From NCBI GenBank assembly GCA_900498135.1, contig LR026961.1:3016192-3080191 (forward strand): a DNA stretch of 64,000 nt, read 5' to 3'. The notes under the pieces are model-generated. The model was not told the DNA's origin. It made no database searches and saw nothing but the letters and a program-made list of their open reading frames with translations. Shown piece after piece: positions 43,047 to 51,884 of this stretch. Each line of letters opens with the position of its first letter. The first letter of the stretch is position 1. The position numbers and the translations under genes are program-made. Source of the DNA: an uncultured Desulfatiglans sp. GTDB lineage: Bacteria; Desulfobacterota; DSM-4660; Desulfatiglandales; Desulfatiglandaceae.

Positions 43047-44099
43047 TCAGGACGCCTCCACGACGATGCGGCCGACAGGCTCTGGAACGATCTCGCCCAC
43101 GAGCGCCGCGCAATCCACCCCTTCCTGGAGGAGTGCGGAGGCCAATTCCTCAGCCGGGCCGGCCGGTGCTGATATCAGCAACCCGCCCGACGTCTGCGGA
43201 TCGAAGAGCAGATCCGACAGTACGGGGTCCAGCTCGGAAAGCCCATCGACCATGCAGGCCCTGAACGCTTTGTTGCGATAGGCGCCCGCCGGGAAGAGGC
43301 CCATGCTTCCGTATTCGATCGCCTCCGGCAGGATGGGGATGCGGGAGGCTTGCACGACGGCGCCGAACCCGGATCCTTCGACCATCTCGGCCAGGTGCCC
43401 CAGGAAACCGAACCCCGTGATGTCCGTGCAGGCATGGACGGGGTAATGCGCCATGACCTCCGCCGCCTTGCGGTTCAGCGTAGCCATCAGGCGGGTCACG
43501 CGCTCGACCAGTTCCGGCGGCGCCATATCGGCTTTGATGGCCGTATTGATGACCCCGGTCCCCAGGGGCTTCGTCAGGATCAGCCGGTCGCCCGGGCGGA
43601 GGTTCTTCTTGGTGAGCACCCGGTCGGGGTGGATGAAGCCCGTGACGGAAAGGCCGTATTTGAGCTCCTTGTCCTCGACACTGTGCCCGCCTATCAGCAC
43701 GACTTCCGCCTCCCGCAGCTTGGCGATTCCGCCCTCGATCACGCTCCGGAAGACGGACAGGTCCATTTCCTTGAGGGGAAATGCCACCAGATTCATGGCG
43801 GTTTTGGGCACACCCCCCATGGCGTAGACATCGCTCAGGGCGTTGGCCGCTGCGATCTGACCGAACCAGTAAGGGTCATCGACGATCGGGGTGAAGAAAT
43901 CGACGGTCTGTATCAGCGCCAGCTGGTCGGAGACCTTGTAAACCCCGGCATCGTCCGCCTTCTCGAGCCCCACCAGTACGTTTTCGTCCGTCGGGAACAC
44001 GATTCCGCAAAGCGCCTGCTCCAGGTCCCCTGGAGGAAGTTTCGAGGCTCAACCGGACCCCGAGACGGTTTCCGTCAACCTGCGGGTTGTGTTTTCCAT
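43047..44099 (-). CDS. selD: Selenophosphate synthetase, selenocysteine form (in-frame UGA)
   Basis: A 350-residue SelD that makes selenophosphate from selenide and ATP. Reading from ATG at 44099 gives MENTTRRLTETVSGSG-U-ASK, with UGA at 44049-44051 as residue 17, exactly where SelD has its catalytic Cys or Sec (usual form LT...G-C/U-xxK). The remaining part is classical: TVDFFTPIVDDPYWFGQIAA, GGHSVEDKELKYGLSVTG, CTDITGFGFLGHL, DPQTSGGLL. A gene call starting at the GTG at 44000 loses this active-site loop. Directly upstream of yedF. Confidence 0.94.
44014..44048 (-). promoter_or_regulatory. Putative SECIS element of selD
   Basis: On the minus strand, directly after the UGA, GCCT (44045-44048) pairs with AGGC (44014-44017), and an inner perfect stem CTCCAG/CTGGAG (within 44019-44035) carries a short GGGAC loop. 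Spacing from UGA to the apical loop (about 20 bases) fits a bacterial SECIS. Confidence 0.8.
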
Positions 44100-44223
44100 G
44101 GCGATCGGCATCCTCGTCCTTTTCGGCCGGAAAGGGTCGTTCGTGCTTTAGGCGTTATACCCCACCGTTCTCGAAGGGGCCTGCTGGCGGGGGAACTCGC
44201 AGAAAGGCCCCTGCCTGCTACCT

Positions 44224-44469
44224 CGTTTCCATCCGGAAATGAGAATTTTTCTTCACAATCTGTGCATGCTCAGTCCCACCGCTTCGCGGCGGGTCCCGGT
44301 TTCTTTACACCCTTCGGGTGCTCAGTCCCACCGCTTCGCGGCGGGTCCCGGTTTGACCAATATCAAGGAAATCAAGTACTTGTGCAGAGTCGACCTCCAG
44401 ATCGCCGCACAAGCAAACGTGCGGATTGACGCCGAGATTGGCCAAAAAGACTATTACCGGATGGAAACG
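44224..44469 (+). repeat. MITE-like dispersed repeat, long form
   Basis: The best-preserved long copy. Its ends CGTTTCCATCCGGAAATG and CATTTCCGGATGGAAACG are perfect 17-18-base inverted repeats. Two hairpin modules (CCGCTTCGCGGCGGG twice and ACCCTTCGGGTGCT) precede the core, which carries the sequence GACCTCCAGATCG where other copies have a perfect palindrome. It lies in the gap between selD and the HIT gene. Confidence 0.9.
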
Positions 44470-44653
44470 ACCCCGCATTCCAACGGGCTCACCGAAACAC
44501 CTCTTCCTTCTTCCACGGTCGCTCGATGCAACCGAAGGGTGCTCGAGATGCGGGTCCGCGGCCGTTGTCAAGAGAAAGAGTAAGGAGACGGAAAGGGCTT
44601 GTCAAACGGGATTATACGATCATTCACTTGTGCGGAATCGGTTTATCCGATGT
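44470..44653. other. Non-coding remainder between the repeat and the HIT gene
   Basis: No gene or clear terminator recognised; the start of the 44100-44653 gap is occupied by the selD promoter region and the repeat copy. Confidence 0.35.
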
Positions 44654-44992
44654 TCATTTCCGCTGCCATCCGCCGAAGAGATGCAGGTGAAGGTGGAACA
44701 CGAACTGGCCGCCGCCTTTTTCGACATTGAAGAGGAGTTTGTACCCGCTGGATGCGATGCCGGCCTCCCGCGCCAGATCACGGGCAAGGAGGATCATTTC
44801 CGCGATGAGCGATGCATCCTCTCCGGCGAGGTCGTTGATGCTGCGGATGTGTTTGCGTGGGACGAGGAGGATGTGCACCGGCGCACTCGGTCTGATGTCT
44901 CTGAAGGCGACGATGCGCTCTCCCTGATGGACGAAATCGGCGGGTTGTTCGCCGCGGACGATGCGGCAGAAGATGCAGTCTTTTTCACTCAT
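44654..44992 (-). CDS. HIT-family (HINT-like) nucleotide hydrolase
   Basis: A 112-residue histidine-triad protein: zinc pair C6/C9 in EKDCIFCRIVRG, and the catalytic triad in QFVFHLHLHLFGGW. HINT enzymes hydrolyse AMP-lysine and similar phosphoramidates. The ATG at 44992 overlaps the stop of the PEP-synthase-like gene as ATGAGTGA, so an in-frame ATG at 45004 is less likely. Translational coupling suggests a common process. Confidence 0.93.
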   Translation of the reverse strand: MSEKDCIFCRIVRGEQPADFVHQGERIVAFRDIRPSAPVHILLVPRKHIRSINDLAGEDASLIAEMILLARDLAREAGIASSGYKLLFNVEKGGGQFVFHLHLHLFGGWQRK

Positions 44993-47405
44993 GGTTCCGT
45001 TCATGACCCTCCACGGCGGCGATCTGGGATTTGAGTTCAGGGAAGCCCTCTGGGTTGACCGAGAAGGCGGCGAGCCCTGCTTTCAGGAACAGCTTCACGA
45101 GGTGGTTCGAGCCCACGAAGGTCCGGCTTCGGAGGGCGACGGGGCGTCCGGCCGCCCGCGCGGCCGTCAAGAAGGCTTCGATACCGTCCCGCAGAGAGGA
45201 TTCGCTGGACTCACTCTCCTCCTCCGCCAGGAGGCCGGCGGACGCCCTCAGGGCATGGTGAAGCTGCCTCAGTTTGTTGACGGAAAGGCTGAAGGCGTCG
45301 AAGTATTCGGCGAACTCCTTGACCTGCCGCAGGTTGGCGGGCAGATCGCAGGCAAGGTGGAATTCCAGCCCCTCGGCTCCTCTCCGAATTCCGTTTTCTC
45401 TGAAGAGGTCGATGATCCGCCGGGCGTCGCGCGTGCTTCCGCAATACGGCAGCATCAGGTGGAGGTTCTGCAGCCCCTTTTCCTCTCTCGCACGCCTGAA
45501 GGCCTCGCATTCCAAGGCGAAGGCCTCGACGTAACGGTCGTCCAGGTAGCGCTCGACCCCTCGATAAGAGCGAGGGACCATCTGTGGATCCGGCTCGAAA
45601 AATTTCGCACCGACCAGATCGAGGTATTCTTCGACCGCCATGTTGCTGGTACGCAGGATGACTGGGGCAGGGTGACGGGAGGCGGCGATCTCGGCGATGG
45701 CATGGCTGAGGGTGTCCAGGAAGAAATCCCTCTTGTCGTTGTAGCCGCGCGTGAGCTGCGCAATCTGATGAAGGACGATCCGGTTCTTCAATTCCCCGAA
45801 ACGGATCAACGCCATCGGGTGGATCTGGGTGATGTGCTTCAGGATATAGTCGAGGCGGATCATTCCGATGCCGTCGGCCGGCAGCCGCCACCACTGAAAG
45901 GCCGCCGCAGGGCTCGGGATGTTGAGCAGCACCTTCGTACGGGTGGAGGCGATGCCCGAGATGCGCACGGTCTTCTGCTGCCAGGCGAGCCGGCCGTCGT
46001 AAATATAGCCGTGATCGCCTTCGATCGAGGCCATCGTAATCTCCTGATCCGGCCGAAGAACCTCCGTGCCGTTGCCGGTTCCGACGATGCCGGGTACGTC
46101 GAGTTCCCGGCACAGGATAGCCGCATGCGAGTTCGGCCCCCCGAAGTCGGTGATGATGCCTTTGATGTTCTTCTGCCTGAGAATAGACACCCAGCCGGTA
46201 TTGGCGATCTCGGAAACCAGGATGGAATGATCGCTCACCTTCTGGATATTCCTGTAAGTCTCGACAAAAGTGGCCCGGCCGCTGGCGATCCCTTCCCCGA
46301 TGCTGATTCCCCGGGCCAGCAAGCGGCCCGACTGCAGGAGGCGGCAGAGGGTGATTTCCTCCCTGGCGCACTGGGTCAGACCGGTGAGCGGACGAGCCTG
46401 GACGATCCAGAGATCCTGCGTTTCTCCGTCCTTCGCCCACTCGAGATCCATGGGACGTCCGAACCGTTCCTCAACGGCTGTCGCCCACCGTGCCAGCCGT
46501 AGAATCTCCTCATCGTCCAGGATGAACCTGTTTTGTTCAACCTCCGAGGTTGGAATATCCCGGGTGCCGCTATTTGAGCCTTCCGCGCAGACCGACCGCT
46601 TGTCCTTGCCGCCGAGAAGCCTCCCGGTGATCGGCGTGCACCCGGATCGGGCCAGCAGAGGTTTGAAGACATGGAATTCATCGGGTCCCACCCTGCCCTG
46701 GACGACGCTTTCGCCCAGTCCCCAGGCCCCTGAGATGACGATCAGGTCCGGAAAGCAGGACCGCTTGTGCATCGTGAAGATCACACCGGCGCAGGCCTTG
46801 TCGGCTCGGACCATCTTCTGTATCCCGGCGCTTAGGAAGATGCGGAGGTGATCGAAGCCCATCCTTTCACGATAATGGATCGCCCGGTCGGTGAACAGCG
46901 AGGCGAAGCAGCGCCTGACGCTGTCGAGCAGAGCGGCTTCCCCCCGGATATTGAGGAAGCTCTCGAGCATTCCGGCAAAGCTCGCTTCGGGAAGATCCTC
47001 GGCATTGGCGCTGCTGCGGACGGCTACATCCAGCTCTTCGGTATGGTAGATGCGGCCGAGGCGGCGGTAGGCCTCGAGGATCGCCCAGGACAAGGCTTCG
47101 GGAAACCTGCCCCGAAGGAAGAGTCCGCGGATGTTCTCCCCCACCTCCTCGAGCACGTCCTTTCCCCGGGTGAGATTATCGATCTGTTCGCGGATCCCCT
47201 CCTGGAGTTCATTGAATTCCGTAAAGGCGCGGTAGGCCTCGGCCGTCGTCGCAAACCCGCGTGGAACAGCGACACCGGCCTCCTTCAGGTTCCGGAGCAT
47301 CTCGCCGAGCGCGGCGTTTTTGCCTCCGGCCACGCCGATGTCCCGGGCGTCGATTTCTTCCAGCCAGGCGATAAACGGTGCATTTCGAAGTCTGCCCGTC
47401 TGCAT
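44985..47405 (-). CDS. Phosphoenolpyruvate-synthase-like protein with altered active site
   Basis: An 806-residue protein built like PEP synthase: ATP-grasp N-terminus (AGGKNAALGEM, VAVRSSANAEDLPEASFAGM), swivelling His domain (FGGPNSHAAILCRELDVPG, His at about residue 427) and a barrel-like C-terminus. In the barrel, places where PpsA has its substrate residues are changed: the SNDLTQ-type motif reads SVNKLRQ, the PFVRT-type motif reads PYCGST, and the CGQGPSDHP loop with the catalytic Cys reads LRSRTFVGSNH. So it probably phosphorylates something other than pyruvate, or is regulatory. It is coupled to the HIT gene. Confidence 0.88.
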   Translation of the reverse strand: MQTGRLRNAPFIAWLEEIDARDIGVAGGKNAALGEMLRNLKEAGVAVPRGFATTAEAYRAFTEFNELQEGIREQIDNLTRGKDVLEEVGENIRGLFLRGRFPEALSWAILEAYRRLGRIYHTEELDVAVRSSANAEDLPEASFAGMLESFLNIRGEAALLDSVRRCFASLFTDRAIHYRERMGFDHLRIFLSAGIQKMVRADKACAGVIFTMHKRSCFPDLIVISGAWGLGESVVQGRVGPDEFHVFKPLLARSGCTPITGRLLGGKDKRSVCAEGSNSGTRDIPTSEVEQNRFILDDEEILRLARWATAVEERFGRPMDLEWAKDGETQDLWIVQARPLTGLTQCAREEITLCRLLQSGRLLARGISIGEGIASGRATFVETYRNIQKVSDHSILVSEIANTGWVSILRQKNIKGIITDFGGPNSHAAILCRELDVPGIVGTGNGTEVLRPDQEITMASIEGDHGYIYDGRLAWQQKTVRISGIASTRTKVLLNIPSPAAAFQWWRLPADGIGMIRLDYILKHITQIHPMALIRFGELKNRIVLHQIAQLTRGYNDKRDFFLDTLSHAIAEIAASRHPAPVILRTSNMAVEEYLDLVGAKFFEPDPQMVPRSYRGVERYLDDRYVEAFALECEAFRRAREEKGLQNLHLMLPYCGSTRDARRIIDLFRENGIRRGAEGLEFHLACDLPANLRQVKEFAEYFDAFSLSVNKLRQLHHALRASAGLLAEEESESSESSLRDGIEAFLTAARAAGRPVALRSRTFVGSNHLVKLFLKAGLAAFSVNPEGFPELKSQIAAVEGHERNHE

Positions 47406-47662
47406 GCGCTTTCCTCAAAAGGATAGGTGCCGGCAGCGCCCACGCCGCGGGCGGCGTCCCCTGGCCGGACAACGACAATGGAGGCGCTGTTCCCGGAGGC
47501 CCGATGAGGCGGAGCGGGGGACGGTGCCGACGAAGGGCCGTCAGAAGGCGGTTGCCGATAAACTGGTGTGAAGCTTAATGAGAAAAGCGGAGCAGGGTCA
47601 AGCTGAATCGCATGCATCTGCGAGGTGACCGGCAGGATGCTTCGGGGTCTGCAACCGTTCTT

Positions 47663-48529
47663 TTATGCGAAGGGCCAGGCCGGGACCAGCCGATGTTCCA
47701 TGAAATCGGTGGCGGCGGTCTGCCCCTGGACCGTCGCGAGGGCGCCCAATATGACGCGGCGTTCGATCAGGCGCCGGCTCAGTCTCAGGGCCTGGTCCAG
47801 CGCCTTCGAAACGGTGTTCTTGCTGAGGGTTCCAATACTGCAGGTGATCATCCTGCCCCGGATATCCGTTGCCGGATTGATCTCCTCCGCCGGCCGCTGG
47901 ATGGTCTGGGCGTTCGAAACATAGGTGGCATTGGCGATGGCCGTGGCGGCGGCATCCGCCCTGGCGGCCGTTTCCGCCACGACCGTTACGGAGGCGGCGA
48001 TACCGCAGGTGAGCCCGGGGTGGCCGAGTCCGCTCGTCGCAATGCCCCAGCTCGGCAGTTGGTCATCCAGTTCGAGGAGATGCTCGAAGATGTTCGATCC
48101 GACGTCGGGCCTGATGCCGACCATGAGGGAGGCCGGCTCCCCGATCCGGACGGCTGCATCCTCTCCGTTTTCGACCAGAACAACCGTCATTCCGCGCGTG
48201 TACAGGAAATCGGCCACGGCATCGGCCAGGGCCCCTCTTACGGCGGCCAGGGGTGTCAGATCCGCGTCTCCCACCTCTCGCACGCTCTGAAGCATCGATT
48301 CTGCAAGCGGATCCAGGAAATGGCCGGCGATTTCACTCAGGTGGCGCTTCAATTGCTCCTCAGCGAGCGAGATACGCTCGATATAGCCGAACGCCTCGCG
48401 CGCCGCCTGGATGCACAGGCTCCTTTGGGGTGTGCGCCCGACGCGGGCGTAGATGACGAGCCGCGTGGACCCGTGCCGGGCCAGGATCCGCCCCTGATCA
48501 AGGGCATGGATGGCCTTTTCGACGCGCAT
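47663..48529 (-). CDS. UPF0280-family protein (ApbE-like)
   Basis: A 288-residue protein of the UPF0280 family, related to ApbE flavin transferases (GDADLTPLAAVRGALADAVA, SWGIATSGLGHPGLTCGIA, DIRGRMITCSIGTLS). Function unproven; a small-molecule or flavin-transfer role is suspected from the fold. GGAGGCAATGAG precedes the ATG. It is 50 bases after dctM in the same direction, so it may belong to the TRAP transporter operon. Confidence 0.88.
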   Translation of the reverse strand: MRVEKAIHALDQGRILARHGSTRLVIYARVGRTPQRSLCIQAAREAFGYIERISLAEEQLKRHLSEIAGHFLDPLAESMLQSVREVGDADLTPLAAVRGALADAVADFLYTRGMTVVLVENGEDAAVRIGEPASLMVGIRPDVGSNIFEHLLELDDQLPSWGIATSGLGHPGLTCGIAASVTVVAETAARADAAATAIANATYVSNAQTIQRPAEEINPATDIRGRMITCSIGTLSKNTVSKALDQALRLSRRLIERRVILGALATVQGQTAATDFMEHRLVPAWPFA

Positions 48530-48579
48530 CTCTCATTGCCTCCTTCGAGGAGCGGTCAGCGTGTTACGGGCGGAAACGA

Positions 48580-49893
48580 CTACCTCAACATCATATCCGG
48601 CAGACACAACACAAGCTCCGGGTAGACGGTGACCACGCAGAGCACCGCAAAGATCGCCAGGAGAAAGGGGGCGACGCCCACGAAGATCTCTTCGACGCGG
48701 ATGTCCCTGGCGACGCCTGCGACCGTAAAGATGTTCAATCCCATCGGCGGCGTGATCAAACCGGCTTCCATCATGAGGACGGCGATCACCCCGAACCAGA
48801 TGGGATCGAATCCGAGCGTCAGGACGATGGGAAAGATCACCGGCATGGTCAGCACCATCATGGAGATGGCATCCAGAAAGCACCCTAGAAAAAGGTAAAT
48901 CAAGACGATAATCGCCAGAACGGCAAAACGCGATACGGAAAGGTCGGCGGCCCAGGCCGCGACCTCCATCGGGATGGTCGACAAGGCCAGGAAGTAGCTG
49001 AAGACGTTGGCGCCGGCAACGAGAAAGAGCACCATGACGGAGGTGCGAACGGCTTCGCTCAGTCCTTGCATGAGATTGCGCCGGTTCAAACGTCTTTTCA
49101 AGAGCGCTGCGAGCAGCAGGAGTGTCGCCCCTACCGCTCCGGCCTCGGTGGGGGTAAAAAATCCCAGGTAGATGCCTCCCATGACGACCACAAAGATGCT
49201 GAGGGGCTCCCACACGCTGAGCAGAGACCGGAGTTTCCGGCTCCAGGCGACCGGCTGGGGATCGGTCGGTGCCAGATTCGGTTTGAGCTTGACCAGGAGC
49301 AGGATGATGGCGACGTAGGCCAGGGAGAGGAGCAGGCCCGGGATCATCCCGGCGATCAGCAGTTTCCCGATGGATTGTTCCGTGAGCATGCCGTAGACGA
49401 CAAAACCGATGCTCGGTGGGATGAGAAAGCCCAGGGTGCCGCCGGCGGCGATCGTGCCGCTGGCGAAACGAGGGTCGTAGCCGAACCGCTGCATCTCCGG
49501 CAAAGCCACGGTGCCCATGGCCGCGGCGGTTGCAACGGAAGAGCCGGAGACGGCCGAGAATCCGGCGCAGGCGCCGATGGTCGCGATCCCCAAACCGCCC
49601 GGGAGCCTTCGCAGCCAGTGATCGAAGGTCCTGTAGAGCTCCCGGGTCATGCCGGAGCTCCCGGCAAAACCGCCCATGAGGATGAAGAGCGGGATGACGG
49701 TGTAGGGATAGTAGGCCGAGACCTCGTAGATCGTGCGGGATGCGACAGGGAGAGCCGCTCCCATGCTGGTCAGTTGGGCGATCCCGGCAAAGCCGGCCAG
49801 CATCAGGGCGAAAGCGATGGGCATACCGAGAAAGAGCAGGATAAACACCCCGGCCATGCCAAGCATCCCTGTGGTTACCGGGTCCAAAATCAT
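48580..49893 (-). CDS. dctM: TRAP transporter large membrane subunit (DctM)
   Basis: A 437-residue membrane protein with about twelve hydrophobic segments and the DctM motifs FSAVSGSSVATAAAMGTVALPEM and AGGTLGFLIPPSIGFVVYG, plus FLGCFLDAISMMVLTMPVIF. It is the ion-coupled channel half of a tripartite ATP-independent transporter for organic acids. The ATG at 49893 lies in an ATGA overlap with the dctQ stop. Confidence 0.95.
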   Translation of the reverse strand: MILDPVTTGMLGMAGVFILLFLGMPIAFALMLAGFAGIAQLTSMGAALPVASRTIYEVSAYYPYTVIPLFILMGGFAGSSGMTRELYRTFDHWLRRLPGGLGIATIGACAGFSAVSGSSVATAAAMGTVALPEMQRFGYDPRFASGTIAAGGTLGFLIPPSIGFVVYGMLTEQSIGKLLIAGMIPGLLLSLAYVAIILLLVKLKPNLAPTDPQPVAWSRKLRSLLSVWEPLSIFVVVMGGIYLGFFTPTEAGAVGATLLLLAALLKRRLNRRNLMQGLSEAVRTSVMVLFLVAGANVFSYFLALSTIPMEVAAWAADLSVSRFAVLAIIVLIYLFLGCFLDAISMMVLTMPVIFPIVLTLGFDPIWFGVIAVLMMEAGLITPPMGLNIFTVAGVARDIRVEEIFVGVAPFLLAIFAVLCVVTVYPELVLCLPDMMLR

Positions 49894-50399
49894 CTCCTTT
49901 TCAGCTCTCCGATGGTGTCGACGAGTTCGATCAGGAGTTCCAGCCACAGCAGGAAGGCGCCCAGCGCGACCAGCAGCCTGAAGGGCCATTGCGGGATTCT
50001 GAGCATGTCCGAAACTGCACTGGTGTGAAGGCCGATCAGGCATCCCTGCCAGGCGACGATTCCGATAATCAGCAGACCCAGGGAAATCGTTACGGCATCG
50101 AGGAAGAGGCGTCCCCGTTCCGGCAGGCGCGAGGTGAGGACCGAGACCCGGACATGCCCCCGGACCTGATGGGTATAGGCGAGACCGAGAAGGATGAAGA
50201 CCGACAGGAGGTAGCTCGAGAGCTCGACCATCCCGCTGACAGGTGCGCGCCAGAAGGTCCGGCCCACGACGTCTCCGGCCGTCATGAACATCATGGGCAG
50301 GAGGAGAAGCATCCCTGCGTGGCAGAGCCTCCGGTTGATGCGCTGGATTTCTTCTTTGACGGCTGTCCAGTTCATGAATGGCAACGGATCACGGAGCAT
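49890..50399 (-). CDS. dctQ: TRAP transporter small membrane subunit (DctQ)
   Basis: A 169-residue four-helix membrane protein (MLLLLPMMFMTAGDVVGRTF, YLLSVFILLGLAYTHQVRGHVRV, WLELLIELVDTIGEL). The HVRV/RGH motif after helix 2 is typical of DctQ. The start is uncertain: ATG at 50399 lies 17 bases after the dctP stop, and an in-frame ATG at 50459 would overlap dctP. Confidence 0.9.
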   Translation of the reverse strand: MLRDPLPFMNWTAVKEEIQRINRRLCHAGMLLLLPMMFMTAGDVVGRTFWRAPVSGMVELSSYLLSVFILLGLAYTHQVRGHVRVSVLTSRLPERGRLFLDAVTISLGLLIIGIVAWQGCLIGLHTSAVSDMLRIPQWPFRLLVALGAFLLWLELLIELVDTIGELKRR

Positions 50400-50415
50400 C
50401 GGGCGGCCGGCAGGC

Positions 50416-51474
50416 TCAATCCTTCCATTCGCTCGGATAGGCGACGCACTCGACTCCATGTTTGTGGGCTTCTTCAGCGAAGATGTCTACGGCCTTGCGC
50501 GCGGGGAGGCCCTTGGCCTCCAATTCGGCCACCCATTTTCTGGTTTCATCCTGAAAGACCTTGAACCAGCGCTGCTCTTCATCTTGCGGAAGCCGGTAGA
50601 GGGAGACCCCCTTCTTCTCGATTTCCTTCATCATGGTTCGATAGACTTCCTGATTCAAGCCCTGAGTGGTCTTGAAGGGGTTTCCCACGACCTCTTCGAT
50701 GATCGGCTTCAGATCGTCCGGCGTCTTTTCCCAGCTTCTGCGGTTCATGACAACCCCTTCTGAGACGCACCCGAAGGTGAGGATGACGCCGTGCTGGATG
50801 ACCTCCGGGAGTTTGAAGGCGAGTACGAGCGGCGGACAGGTGACGAGGCCGTCGATCGTGCCGGTCTCTACCGCCAGATAGACGTCGCCCAGGGGCATGA
50901 ACACCGGTTCGGCGCCGATGGCGTGGATATAGCGGGTCTGATGACCGCCCGGGGTGCGCAGCCGCAGGCCTTTGCAGTCTTCGAGGGTGCGGATCGGCTT
51001 CTTGGTCCACAAAAAGGCCTGGATGCATCCGTTCAATTCCAGGACTTTCACATCGGGGAACTCGTTCCTGAGGATTCTCCGGTAAGTGGCGTTGCCGATC
51101 TCGACTCCGACGTCTTTTCCATCGACCCAGGCCGCCAGCGAGAGGACATCGGTCAAGGGGAAGCGCCCGGGTGTCCAGGTGGCCGTGAAATACCCCATGT
51201 CGGAGAGTCCCTGGGCGACGATGTCATAGTGTTCGGGGCCGGTGCCGAGGGCTCCGCCTGCGTATAGGGTGAACGTGATCCTGCCGTTGCTCCGCTTATT
51301 GAGCTCCTCGAGCATAGGCGCCCACACCGTTTTCACCTCACGGCTCGCCGGTGGGTGCCAGGTGCTGAATTTGATGTGGATGCCGTCTTCGGCTACAGCT
51401 GGAGGGGCGGCCGAGAGGCCGACGAGCAAGATCCAGAGGACGCCGAACAAGATCGAAAGCCGGTTTTTGCGCAT
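50416..51474 (-). CDS. dctP: TRAP transporter solute-binding protein (DctP)
   Basis: A 352-residue periplasmic binding protein with a signal peptide (RLSILFGVLWILLVGLSAAP ending AVAEDG). IKFSTWHPPASREVKTVWAP, ITFTLYAGGALG and the carboxylate-binding Arg region (GLRLRTPGGHQTRYIHAIGA) are typical. Ligand probably an organic acid; identity unknown. It leads the dctP-dctQ-dctM-UPF0280 operon. Confidence 0.94.
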   Translation of the reverse strand: MRKNRLSILFGVLWILLVGLSAAPPAVAEDGIHIKFSTWHPPASREVKTVWAPMLEELNKRSNGRITFTLYAGGALGTGPEHYDIVAQGLSDMGYFTATWTPGRFPLTDVLSLAAWVDGKDVGVEIGNATYRRILRNEFPDVKVLELNGCIQAFLWTKKPIRTLEDCKGLRLRTPGGHQTRYIHAIGAEPVFMPLGDVYLAVETGTIDGLVTCPPLVLAFKLPEVIQHGVILTFGCVSEGVVMNRRSWEKTPDDLKPIIEEVVGNPFKTTQGLNQEVYRTMMKEIEKKGVSLYRLPQDEEQRWFKVFQDETRKWVAELEAKGLPARKAVDIFAEEAHKHGVECVAYPSEWKD

Positions 51475-51884
51475 GATCCGGATTCTCCCTTCGCATTGAC
51501 CGTAAGGGTTGAGTCACGGCGGGGTCGCTCCGGCGCTCCCCCGGTGTCAGCCGACAAAGTGCAGTCCGGAATACGCCGATGGCTGGTGGCCCTTCCGATG
51601 TCGAAGAAAACTCGGGCGATGGTGGATGACGATGGCGGTCTATGCCCCATTATGTGAATCGACCGGATCGCCTTGTCAAGTAAAAAGGCTGGAACCGCCG
51701 CCTGAGAAAAGCGCCGGTTCGGCGCCCTAGCGGCCGCCGCCTGCCGGTGCCGAGGACGGGCAGCGTGGAGAAACGATCGGGATCATGAGGACTCTCGGGG
51801 TCAATGAGCAATGGAGCCGAGCCTGCCTGCCCGACGGGCGGGGGGAAACGGCGGGGGCAGGGAAGCGGGGGCGCAGGGGACGAC
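51475..51884. other. Non-coding gap between dctP and thiD
   Basis: About 410 bases upstream of dctP and downstream of thiD on the same strand. No repeat copy or terminator hairpin that I can support; very GC-rich near 51840-51880. Confidence 0.4.

Noticed and set aside
44239-44429. CRISPR-like array in the tandem hairpin modules
   Set aside because: Only two imperfect units without unique spacers or cas genes; they belong to the dispersed repeat.
48533-50028. Additional ORFs across dctM (226-residue minus and 320-residue plus)
   Set aside because: Frame shadows of dctM; hydrophobic DctM in the chosen frame is clearly the real product.
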